In this document: positions 44,580 through 54,738 of the stretch, one piece after another
Position numbering within the stretch: position 1 is the stretch's first letter
How the letters are laid out: each line of letters begins with the position of its first letter
Notes under the pieces: generated by a model
What the model was told of the DNA's origin: nothing
Database searches by the model: none
What the model saw: only the letters and a program-made list of their open reading frames with translations
Origin: Hydrangea macrophylla
Taxonomy: Eukaryota > Streptophyta > Magnoliopsida > Cornales > Hydrangeaceae
DNA: 64,000 nt
NCBI GenBank assembly: GCA_033977485.1
Contig: CM066992.1
Span: forward strand, 99,088,140-99,152,139
Direction of reading: 5' to 3'
Made by a program: the position numbers and the translations under genes

Positions 44580-47500
44580 TTATACATTTCACACATAAAG
44601 GTATTTTTCACTTTGTGCATGATGTCTCTATCAACTTTTGTGATAGAAAAGACACGTCAACAGTCGACACATACGACACTGAATAATTATTTGTTTATCT
44701 TCAATTCTAAGAAGTAATCAATTCTATGATGTAAAATCATGTAATGAAATGAAAATGGGAAAAGATTACTAAAGGAAAAGATTCCATTTCCAAAGTTTCA
44801 TCGAACCAAGAAAAGAAAATCTGAATCACATGCATCTATAATGATCAGATCATGAACAAAGGCCTTTTTTTTTTTTTTTTTTTTTGGACATATATTCAAA
44901 ACAGGAACATGTTCAAATCAAGTCCCGCTTTATATAGTTTTCAGCATTATGTTGATTTGAAGGGAAAACAAATAATTTCTTTTGTGGGTATTTTTTAGAA
45001 TGCACATAAAATCCTATGTACATTAAATGCAAGCAAACAAATGAAAAATAATAACGGGTAATGTTATGGTAAATAATTTTTCATCTAAGAAAGCAACCTT
45101 TTATCTATTAAATTCGTAACATGTGATAAAATTATAATGAATTTTCATTAAGAATCTAAACACTATAAACTGGTTTCTCACATCAAAAAGTACTGCTCAT
45201 ATGTAGCCTTACACAATAATAAAAAAGGTTTTATTAACATATGCACCATGTTAAAGTTTTAAAAGGGAAAAATAATAAAGAGTACTGTGTGGGTTTTAGT
45301 GTTCGGTGTAGGGTTTAGCGTTTGTCTCCCTTATTTATTTTCATTTTTAGAACCTTAACATATGCTCTAAGACACATGTTAACAAATCCCTAATAAAAAT
45401 ACTCCAAAATTATTGTTTGGATACACAAACAACCTCTAAATATAGCAAGTCTATCCATGTTCGTGCTGCCCATTTGGCAAGTTAAAATGCATACTCAAAG
45501 AGTTGGGTACACATACCACACATATGGCCTGTATTCACTGGTTTGTCTCTTTCCCGAGACCACTATAAATATCCTCCAGTTGTAAATATCTACATGGGGC
45601 TGACCAAGAAGTATTAGATAATACTGTACTAAGCCAGTTGTCATTCATTATTGCAAATAGCCGTTCAATAGCCACCCAAACTCGGCTGACAGTACATGTT
45701 CGACTGCATGGTCGAGCCAAACAGTGGCTTGCAGACTCAAATTAACTCTCGGGCTCGGTTAGGATAAGAGTTCTGAGTTACTATCATATTCCGTATTTGA
45801 CATAAAGCAGTTTTAGGGAGACTCTTTATTTGGGATTTTTTTAGTCCAAATTTGTTTTAAATATCAAGAAAAATAGTTCTTAATGTACCTATCTTGCATT
45901 GAAAACTATTTTTTTTTACCATTTATGGCAAATTCGGACTAAGAGAGTAGAGTCTTCCCAATTTTTTTTCCTTTTGACATATTTTATTCAAGAACTATAA
46001 AAAAAAAATTCAAAACAAGGTACCACTAGTTTAGTCTATGAGCCGGATAACATATATAATCCGATGAAAGGGGTTGAATATGGCCCATGGTGGGCTGCCA
46101 AACAATGCATTAGCATGTGATCAGTGGCTGAACTTATATATTTTGCTACCTTGCAAATATTCATCTAGCGATCGAGCAATTGTAATAAATTAACAAATTG
46201 GAGTAATAAACATATTTCTTGATCAGACAAAAATATTTGTGAATATGTGGTGTTTTTAACCAAAAATAAAGAATTTGTGATGTCACTATTAGTGATTTGG
46301 ATAACACTCTTCTAGCTAAATAATTGAACAAGCAGCAGAGAATCTACTGAAAACATTAAATGAAATTTTTTTGCTGAAAAAAATCACTGAATGCAGTCTA
46401 TTTTAGTCTTTGAAACAATATTTTTAGTTTTACTAATACAAATCACTTAAAATTTTCAGCACTTAATTTTCAGTTTTATCAAACACATCCTTAGTTTTCC
46501 AAAATTACCCTTCGTTGAAATCTACACCAACAAAAAACTAAAAAAATTATCATAATGATTAGGGACACTTGTAGAAAGTAGGTGTAGATTCTTTTTGTCC
46601 CTTTAATAAATTGAGTTCCCAAAGAAACACTCAAAAAATGGAACGGAAGTAAGGCTGAAATCGGTTCGGTTCGGTCGATTTTGGGAGTGATTTTCCACCG
46701 ACCGATCGATTCGGTTTCGGTCAATTTTTTTGATTTTAGGCTAATTTTTTTGTTCGATTTTCAATTTTATACTACACCACCCTTATAAAAACGACCGAAC
46801 CAATCAGTTCAATTCGGTGTAAATGGCTTAGAATTTGTTTTAATGGCTTGGCTGGAGAGAGCCGAGACGACAAAGTAAAAAAAGTCAGGCTTTGTACGAA
46901 GCTGAAAGTGAAAGCAACACGACCCACGTGGTAATCCATAATCTGTTTTTGTTGGCAACTGGAAATGCCACGCACATTCCTCATCTACCAAACAACCCCT
47001 TATCAGGCTCTAATTCTTCCACGTCATCCTACTCACTAAACTTTTGTGCTTCGACAATTCCTTGACAAGCTAGGGACCGTTTCGTAAGGCACTGAAGTAT
47101 CTGTTTGACTAAACTCTTTAATTCAATTCTCTCTAATATTCATAAGGGATAATTAAGTTTTAGTTCACTTTTTGTATTAAATTTAAAAATTAATTTATTA
47201 TTTTTTTGAAATAATAAATAAATAAATAATCAACTATTTACGTGATATTTTGGAACAATTCTTTATAATATTGAGAGCAATTATTTGAAACGTTGGGAGA
47301 ACTCTTCAGAATGCAGGAAGAAACTCGTTTTAAAGTCGAGTGCAACACTTCACAACGTTGGGAGCAATCATCACAATATTTTGATGCAAGTTTATAACGT
47401 TGAAAATATAAATTAGACTAAAACACAAAATAACTATTAAAAAATTTAATTTTATTAATGGCTTTTTAATTATTTTTTTTAATTATTGTTGATACTTTTT

Positions 47501-47680
47501 AAATTTTAAAAAATAATTGACTGACTTTAAATTTCACACATAAAGTTTGACTGAAATATAAATATCTCTATTTATAAAAATCCACATCACATCATATGTT
47601 GATAATGTTGATTAAACATTCAATCTCATTTAATGCTGTTTTGGATAAGACTCGTTCTCTCTTGTGGATATATATATATA
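44580..47680. other. AT-rich intergenic DNA
   Basis: No gene is supported. There is a T-run at 44868-44885. At 46655-46815 TTCGGT/ACCGA-rich sequence resembles the interior of the hAT element at 12555-12720 but has no clear ends. The short frames at 46491-46991 show no domain. Confidence 0.5.
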
Positions 47681-47958
47681 GAGTTCTTATCTAATGAGGA
47701 CTCCCTCATTTTATAAAATACACACCCCTTACTTTTTTCTCTATTCATGTCTCTCTTACCTATTTTACCTCTCATAGATTTTAATTTTTTGTTAAGTTGA
47801 AAGAATTTTTTGCTAAGTTGGAGAAAGAATCCCCTGGAAATAGGGGGCTAGATGAATTCATACAAACCCTTATTGAGAGAAAAGTGAGAGGTGTGCATTT
47901 TATAAAATGAGGGAGTCCTCATTAGATAAAAACTGTATATATATATATATATATATAT
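47681..47958. mobile_element. second inverted-repeat element bounded by (AT)n
   Basis: Arms TCTTATCTAATGAGGACTCC (from 47684) and GGAGTCCTCATTAGATAA (to about 47930) are near-perfect over some 40 bp and include TCATTTTATAAAAT. The element is bounded by (TA)n at 47669-47680 and 47936-47958, like the one at 42979-43206 but with unrelated interior. Confidence 0.7.
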
Positions 47959-48886
47959 AAAATATTTATTGTTTTTATAAAGTGCGCATATATATACACA
48001 TATTAGGAAACTAGCCATAAATTCTTATCTACCAAAGATTTTTGAATTAAACCCAACTTAAAAAAGATGTTGGCAATATGTCCAAAAATAGTAAAATTCT
48101 CAAATTGAGGTAAATAATTTTACCTTTTTACCCACAAGTGTTATATACAGAATTATGTACAGATATATACATACATTCAGTTATTTATGGTGATACAACT
48201 AGGATATTATTGTGATTTTCGGTTATGGACATCCTTTTAATTGAAGAGTTATTTTTGGAACAAATAATTAGCATGTTTGTGTGTGTGTATATATATATAT
48301 ATATATACATGCATATACTCTATTAAATACGGATAGTTGGCTATATAGTCAAAAATTGAATCATTTCATTTGTGATTTAAATCCCCTTTTTAGGTAACTG
48401 ATTTTTTTAGGTAACTGAATTAAATCCAGCTAATTTTTGTCAATTTTATATTGCATTATCAGTGTGCAATTTTCATTGGATCCTGCTCACAAGTATGGCA
48501 TAAAGGACCAAAACATATCCAATAGGCATTACTTAATCATCGTTCGTTTTTACACTACGTTACAGTGTACACTTTTACACTGTATTTTATCACTGTATGA
48601 AATTTCTCACTATTGATGGAAAAATTCAATGTCAAATTAAATTTTCACTGTATAGAATTTGTCACTATCTCATAACAAGTAAAGAAATACAAGAATTTTC
48701 TAACTAATGTAATATTTCACATCATTTCTCACTATCTTATAACAAGCAAAGTAACATACAAGAAATTTGTCATTAGTATAAAATTTCACATCATTGAACA
48801 ATTAACCAAATTTTGGGGGAAAAAATCACACAAAATCAAGTTAGGAGGTCATTGGAAAATGAGTTGTACTGTATATAAACGGCACG

Positions 48887-48935
<49 letters not shown>

Positions 48936-49282
48936 AAATCTTACACAGAAAATTAGTAAACAAATATATAAATCAACAAAATTTTATACTGACAATCAAC
49001 ACATTTTTTACACTAAAATTCAGTGAAAGCACAAATAAAAACCATGATCAAAACAAAGTCATCATTATTAATAAAAAAAACCCAATAAGAGTCAATTTTT
49101 ACACTGAAAATCAGCGAACAAGTGTAAACTCAACACATTTCTACACCAAAAATCAGCACATTTTTTACACTGAAAATGAGTAAACAAATCGGTGAAAATA
49201 AAAAGTTTTAACACTACTCATCACCGAAGCAAGAAAACCAAAATTGAAGCTAAAACCCATAAAGATTTTGAATCAAAAACCA
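47959..49282. other. AT-rich DNA with ACACTGAAAATCAG repeats and (AG)n
   Basis: Short dispersed motifs (TTTTTACACTGAAAAT, CAACACATTT) recur at 48980-49185. (AG)n lies at 48891-48933, preceded by a TATA-like GTATATAAACGGC (48871). No gene. Confidence 0.5.
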
Positions 49283-49629
49283 AAACTGAACCAAGCCGGA
49301 ATCTTAAGCACAATGTCCACTTTGCTCATGTAGAGAAACCCTCCGTCCCTTCTCATCATGATATAGTCGTGGCTCAGAGCAAGGATGAAGCCACCAGCTC
49401 AGGCGTGGCCAAAGATGGCGACGATTATCGGCATCGGAAGAGAGATCAGATCGACGACGAGAGATTGAAACTTGGAAGACATGAGGAGGAACCGATCGGA
49501 GACATCAGCGGAGTTATTGGCCCAGGTGAGATTGTAGCCGTTGGAGGAGAACTTGCTGTGTGCGGAGGTGATGAGGGCAGAGGTACTGGAGGATTCAGAT
49601 CGGAGGTGGTGGTGGAGGGCGGCGACGTC
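49283..49629 (-). pseudogene. ECI: fragment of a peroxisomal enoyl-CoA delta-isomerase gene
   Basis: On the minus strand about 115 codons read SALITSAHSKFSSNGYNLTW, then DRFLLMSSKFQSLVVDLIS, LPMPIIVAIFGHA, a TGA stop (49399-49401), and AGGFILALSHDYIMMRRD and GFLYMSKVDIVLKIPAWF. This is the crotonase-fold core of plant ECI proteins (delta3,delta2-enoyl-CoA isomerase, peroxisomal beta-oxidation of unsaturated fatty acids). The N-terminal start and the C-terminal third are missing and there is one nonsense codon. (CT)n at 49628-49672 adjoins its upstream end. Plant ECI genes are commonly intronless, so a DNA or RNA origin cannot be told apart. Confidence 0.85.
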
Positions 49630-49672
49630 TCTCTCTCTCTCTCTCTCTCTCTCCCTCTCTCTCTCTCTCTCT
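49628..49672. repeat. (CT)n microsatellite
   Basis: Mirrors the (AG)n at 48891-48933, so the ECI fragment is enclosed between inverted microsatellites. Confidence 0.9.
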
Positions 49673-49924
49673 ACTTTTCTCTCTTTTTGACTATATTTTG
49701 GGTATAGATATTACATTGGATATGATTTTGAATATGAAAATTCATTTTTTTTAGCAATGATTGTGCATATCTGGATGGAGAAGAATAGTGTGGTCCAAAA
49801 TTAAATTTGTGGATCTATCACCAAAATATTTTTAGGAGTAGACCTACTATAATAAAGTTACACTAGAATAGATTTAATACTAGTTAACCCTATATATATA
49901 TGTATATATATAATATTGGTGTTG

Positions 49925-49991
49925 TCACACCCGTTCTAGAAATTTATGATTTTGAAAATGCATAATTTGAGATTGTGGAATTATTAATGTT
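49925..49991 (+). repeat. LTR-end fragment of the element A family
   Basis: TGTCACACCCGTTCTAGAAATTT and what follows match the first 67 bp of the element A LTR read on its own strand, then stop at the next LTR-like start. Confidence 0.75.
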
Positions 49992-50808
49992 TGTCACGCC
50001 CCGGAGTAGCCAAAAATAGGGAAAATTTAAAATTTCCTTTTTGGACCCATAGGGAATGACGAGTTACAAAGCCGTCATGTCCTCTAACACTATAAACAAC
50101 ATAAAAGTAAAGGGGAGAAAGCTAATTGTAACTTAAACTTCAATCTGAACAATTACAAATCACAGGTCCCAGTACTAATACAGCAACTATCCTGAATACA
50201 CAATGTTGTCGGCTATCTTTGGTCTTCAGTTTAGCTTTACACTTCCAGTATTCCTTAGCATCTTACTCTCAAGACTGAATTGTCCTCTGACCAACCTGCA
50301 AGGAAATCTGGACATTGGATTGTCCAGGCGTAATATGCCGTCAGCTTTGCAACAAAGCTGAGTGGGCATTCATAACCATATTCACTACCAATATACATAC
50401 ACTAACTACTCATCTCACGTTATTACTTTGCATCTTAGGATGCGATTAATCCATTATCGAATGACGTCGCTCACACGGACATAGCAAAGGTATCAAATGA
50501 CATATGATGCAATTAATAAACATCTACTATAAACCAAATAACATGATCAATATAATTCATAACATGTTTGTCTAGTTTTGGTGATCATAACAACATATTC
50601 GTACTAATCAATTTCTCATTTCCATTATGCTCGTGCATGTAAATGCGTACTCAATGAACCCAAACCCAAACTCTGGAATATAAAATTCCATAACCAATGC
50701 AACTCGATAACATCGGGTTATAAAACCCACAACGACAACTTACTATGAATTTGCTTTCTCGATACAAACCACCCTTCCACTGCAAACTCTGATACTTGTT
50801 TCATACTT

Positions 50809-50890
50809 AACATCATCGCCTTACGGCCTCATAGTAACATCGTCGCCTTACGGCCTCATAATAATATCGTCGCCTTACGGCCTCATAATC
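50809..50890. repeat. 27-bp tandem repeat, three units
   Basis: Unit CATCGTCGCCTTACGGCCTC plus ATAAT-like spacer, three near-identical copies. Confidence 0.9.
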
Positions 50891-50984
50891 CAAATAGCAC
50901 GGTGGCAAAATTGACTCGATCGTCTATACCCTCGCTGGTTGGTGAATCACTACCCAACGAGTTGCACGTCAGAATACTAACTGC

Positions 50985-51250
50985 AATTATGCAAGCATGG
51001 TGGCAAGCATACACGCCATGTGTACTATCACGGCAAGCTCACCGCAGAGGACGGTACATTAGTAACTGACTAGCGCATGATATACAGTACGACGGCAAAC
51101 TCACACAACGTGTGTACTATCTCCGGCAAAGCTCCTCGGACGACTAGTACATTAGAGCACTAACTGCTAAGCAGTACGACGGTAAACCCAGACGCATGTG
51201 CCATCTCCGGCGATTTACACGGACGACTGGCACAATAGCAGCTCTAACTG
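50985..51250. repeat. tandem repeat of roughly 80-95 bp, about three units
   Basis: Each unit has ACGGCAA, GTGTACTATC, CCGGC or CGGCAAGCTC, a GGACGACTAGTACATTAG-like part and a TAACTG end. Confidence 0.7.
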
Positions 51251-51304
51251 TTCTCTTACTATTACAATCACAACAATCAAAGAGGGTGGTAACATTTGTC
51301 ATTT

Positions 51305-52107
51305 CAACCAAGTCCCTTGTGGCCGAGTGGTAAGCTTCTTGGGTGTACTACCCAAGAGGTTTAGTGTTCGAGTTAGGGGTGTCATTTGGAACGGAATTTT
51401 CGATTCCGAGCTGAAAAATTCCGATTTTGGAAGCAAAATTTGTATTCCGAATTCCGAAATTCCGAATTCCGAAAAAAAATGGAACGGAATTGGAATTGTT
51501 TTTAGAATTCCGAAAATTCTGAATTTCCGATCCGAAAATTCCGAAAATATTCCGAAAGAATTCTGAATAGAATTTCCAAAAATATTCCGATAATATTCTG
51601 AGTTCTTATATTATACAATGTAAATATGTAATACATATATACTATGTAACAATGTTTGATATTTTTTTAGGTGTTGATATTATGGACTTAATGTGTTTTA
51701 AGTGTTAGTTGTTGCTTTAAAAAAAAATGTGTTGTATTTTATGTTGGAAATTTGTAATAGCTGTGTGGATTATTTTTATTGTGTAGGCAGTGGTTGGAAA
51801 ATTCCGAAATATTCCAAAAAATTCCGAAAATTTCCGATTCCGAAAATTCCGAAAATTCGGAATCGGAAATGCTTTTTAGAATTCCGAAATTTCGGAATGG
51901 AATTCGGAAAGCATAAGTAGATTCCGAAAATTTTGGAATTTTTTTCGAAATAGCCTATTCCGTTCCGTTCCGTCCGAATGACACCCCTAGTTCGAGTCAT
52001 GAGGAGCGTGGCCACTGGAGTATTCACCCGGCGCCTCCAGGCCTCGGGGGATTAGTCGAGGTGCGCAAGCTGGCCCGGACACCCCCGATTACCAAAAAAA
52101 AAAAAAA
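51305..52107 (+). mobile_element. SINE, split by a hAT element
   Basis: A tRNA-derived SINE of about 180 bp (51305-51373 plus 51998-52107). The A box TGGCCGAGTGG (51320) and B box GGTT...GTTCGAGTC mark an internal Pol III promoter, and a poly(A) tail starts at 52094. The 14-bp target duplication AACATTTGTCATTT (51291-51304 and 52108-52121) is perfect. The hAT element sits inside the B box. Confidence 0.92.
51374..51989. mobile_element. non-autonomous hAT element with (ATTCCGAAA)n interior
   Basis: A perfect 13-bp inverted repeat TAGGGGTGTCATT / AATGACACCCCTA and a perfect 8-bp duplication GTTCGAGT (51366-51373, 51990-51997). Both flanks of the AT-rich middle are packed with ATTCCGAAAATTCCGAA-type motifs. 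The reading frames at 51198-51566, 51702-51920 and 51776-52027 are translations of this repeat. Confidence 0.95.
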
Positions 52108-52562
52108 AACATTTGTCATTTTAATGGATTATTTTGGCATATCATGAAAACAAGAGGGGTATTTACAGCCAAAATGAATTCTCAATTATTAATTAGTCAG
52201 AGGGTTGTCAGAATTATTTCATAAATTCAAGCCATTTCTTAGCGGTAGTCTGTATATTTTATGGGACTAGGTCACAATTCTAAATTCTTTAGAAAAACAA
52301 GGGGCATGAGTGACATTTTATCAAGGGATTGATTGGCAGTTTGACTGCGATCAAGTTAAGCTGGGTTACCCCATCTTTTCCCAATCCATATCTGATCACA
52401 CAGTAAACACAAATTTCTAGCGTTTGCTATTGTAATTTGTTGCGCCAAACAAGCCACAATCCGCGTTTCAATCCATGAGCTGGTCCATATCCCCACCCAA
52501 ACAGGCTCATTCTATACTTTCAACCTACGTTTATTTGACGCATAAGTTTTATGATTACTACA

Positions 52563-52884
52563 ATGTGTGTTCTATATAATTTTTTTGTTAAATATACCTT
52601 AGCAAGTTTAGTTAGCACTTCTTTTGTATCATTTAGTCGATGTGCTAAAAATAAGTTAAAAGAGTAGTGCTATGTTTTTTGAAATTTAGTTTTCAAATAT
52701 TTTAATAGTAACATATGTTATAATACTGGTACATAAATTAAATGTGATACAATTGATAAAATATTGAAAATAAAATTTGAGATTAAAATAGAAGATCACC
52801 AAATTAGTCTTTCTAAAACATTGAAAATGGAGAGAATTATTTGCTCTGACAGCGGAGCACGAAAAGGATCTCATTTTTGTTAGA
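52563..52884. other. AT-rich non-coding DNA
   Basis: Nothing recognisable. Confidence 0.4.
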
Positions 52885-53079
52885 GTAATGTTATGCTTTT
52901 TAAATTTTTATCTCAAAAGTGCTCAAATGATGTGGGCCATGTGGTAGAGGGTTTAGGTACTCAGGTCTAATACAGTGAGACTATTTGAATTTTGATTGAA
53001 AACTTATTTACCTGACTTCACTACCACATCATTTAAAAAGCACTTTTGAGATCAAAAATTTAAGAAGTATAGCATTAAT
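52885..53079. mobile_element. MITE with GTAATGTTATGCTT ends
   Basis: Arms of about 40 bp (GTAATGTTATGCTTTTTAAA and on through CTCAAAAGTGCT; right arm AAGCACTTTTGAG through AGCATTAAT) surround a short middle with AAATGATGTGG and CCACATCATTT. A relative lies at 60823-62321. Confidence 0.75.
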
Positions 53080-53321
53080 CATTTTGTTGTGACAAGTTAT
53101 TGGAGTCCCTTCTGGATTTGGGAACCACAGTCTCTGTTTATATGTGTGTCACTTTGATATGGCCCAAACTAATGTTGGATGGGGTTGGATGTGGGCTGAG
53201 TTGTTCGAAGCCCTTGGACTTTTAACAGAAAAGGATGATGAACCCATCTGCATTCGGTTTCTATTAGGTCATAAGCTCACCTTCTAAAAGTAAAATAATA
53301 ATAATAATAATAAAAAACAAT

Positions 53322-53506
53322 AATGATACGCCCACATCTCTAACCACACCTTCAATCAGATCTTATGCTTTAAATGCAATAATATATGAACTCTGTGCTG
53401 TTTGATTTTGTCACATTTTTTTGTGCACCACTTACACAGCACTGGGTACATACATTTAAAGCAAGGATATGGTTGGAGGTGTAGTTGAAGATGTGGGTGT
53501 ATCATT
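53322..53506. mobile_element. MITE, copy 2 of a two-copy family
   Basis: Ends AATGATACGCCCACATCT and AGATGTGGGTGTATCATT are 18-bp inverted repeats with one mismatch. The middle matches 40625-40772. Confidence 0.75.
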
Positions 53507-54032
53507 GTTGAAAAAAAAAAATACGCCGTATATGTTTAGTGCATAGAATTTAATTACCTAAATTGGACCAATTGGTTATTGACCAGCAATAACCGATGTG
53601 TAAACCATTATTATCTTCATTGCCAAATTAGAAAATAGAAATAAAATGAGAATATTTGATCTTATAACTAAATAACCAGTATCCCATAAATTAAAAAAAA
53701 GAAAGTAATATATCATTAGCTACTTAGAAAATAGACGTACAACAGTATATTTTATGTTATAAGTGTAAGAATTTTACGTCTCCAAATCACACGATTTCTT
53801 AGACAATGGAAGATGGCGAGTGCGATAAATATTTCACCTTGAAAAGTAAAGGTCTGTTATTGTGCTCATAAAACAACAACTAATTGCACTATTACAATCA
53901 TATCCATATCCATACTATATTATAAAAGAGCCTTAGATTCATTTCAATTTCAATTTTGTCCTAATTTGGAATTCTTTAAATTGTTTGCTCCTTATATGTA
54001 ATTTTGCCTTTACTAATACATTGAGATGCAAT

Positions 54033-54402
54033 GCCTTGTTTGGCAAACCGAATTTTGCCTTTATTTGTGTTTGTGTTTTTCTTTTTAAACCCAAACAAGG
54101 CACTCAAAAACTAATAGGGTTTGTTTGACAAATCAGTTGTGGCTTTGTTTGTCTTGTTTGTTTCCACTTTTTCCCAAACAAGGCACTAAACCCATGGATC
54201 AAAAGTCAATAATTTCGGCTACCTACCTTGTTTGGCAAACCGATTTTGTGCTTTGTTTTTGGTTTTTTGTTTTCGTTTTCCCCAAACAATGCTTTACACA
54301 CATATATTGGATCAAAAGTCAACAATTTCAGTGCCTTGTTTGGCAAATCGATTTTGTGCTTTGGTTTTTTTTTTTTTTTTTTGGTTTTTCTCAAACAAGG
54401 CT
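54033..54402. repeat. four tandem units with CCTTGTTTGG / CCAAACAAGG arms
   Basis: Units at about 54033-54103, 54115-54185, 54226-54293 and 54332-54402 each begin CCTTGTTTGGCAAA and end CCCAAACAAGGC, so each can fold on itself. Spacers two and three share GGATCAAAAGTCAA. Reading frames here are translations of the repeat. Confidence 0.8.
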
Positions 54403-54458
54403 TTACACATTTAATTTACACTTAATAAATTTAATTCATTTGTTTTATAAAATTATTA

Positions 54459-54684
54459 TCTATATAATATTGGAGCTCAGTGTGTGTCCAGTCATATTTT
54501 TTAAGGTGTTTTAGTGTGTGTATGGTCAACACTTGACCAATTAAACTGTGCCACATATCCTACGGATGCCAAAACACAAAGCCACGCCAAACACAAAGCC
54601 ACATATCAGTTCTCTCTCTACCAAAAAAAAAATCAGATTCTCTTCCATTCTCAGCTCTGAAACGATGGTGGACCGAAAATGATC

Positions 54685-54738
<54 letters not shown>

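Larger units (their letters stand above)
49992..52562. repeat. probable solo LTR of another gypsy family
   Basis: It begins TGTCACGCCCCGGAG, contains tandem repeats and a SINE insertion, and has no protein coding sequence. A possible end is ATGATTACTACA at 52562; flanks ATGTT (49987-49991) and ATGTG (52563-52567) match at four of five bases. The right boundary is uncertain. Confidence 0.38.

Noticed and set aside
46655..46815. TTCGGT/ACCGA-rich stretch as another hAT element
   Set aside because: Resembles the interior of such elements, but no inverted ends or duplication could be found.
49192..49707. 171-residue plus-strand frame as a gene
   Set aside because: It overlaps in antisense a recognisable ECI coding fragment and ends in translated (CT)n; its sequence is low-complexity and without a domain.
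51198..52027. Frames rich in PKIPK/NSEIPN as a protein gene
   Set aside because: They are translations of the ATTCCGAAA motif array of a hAT element.
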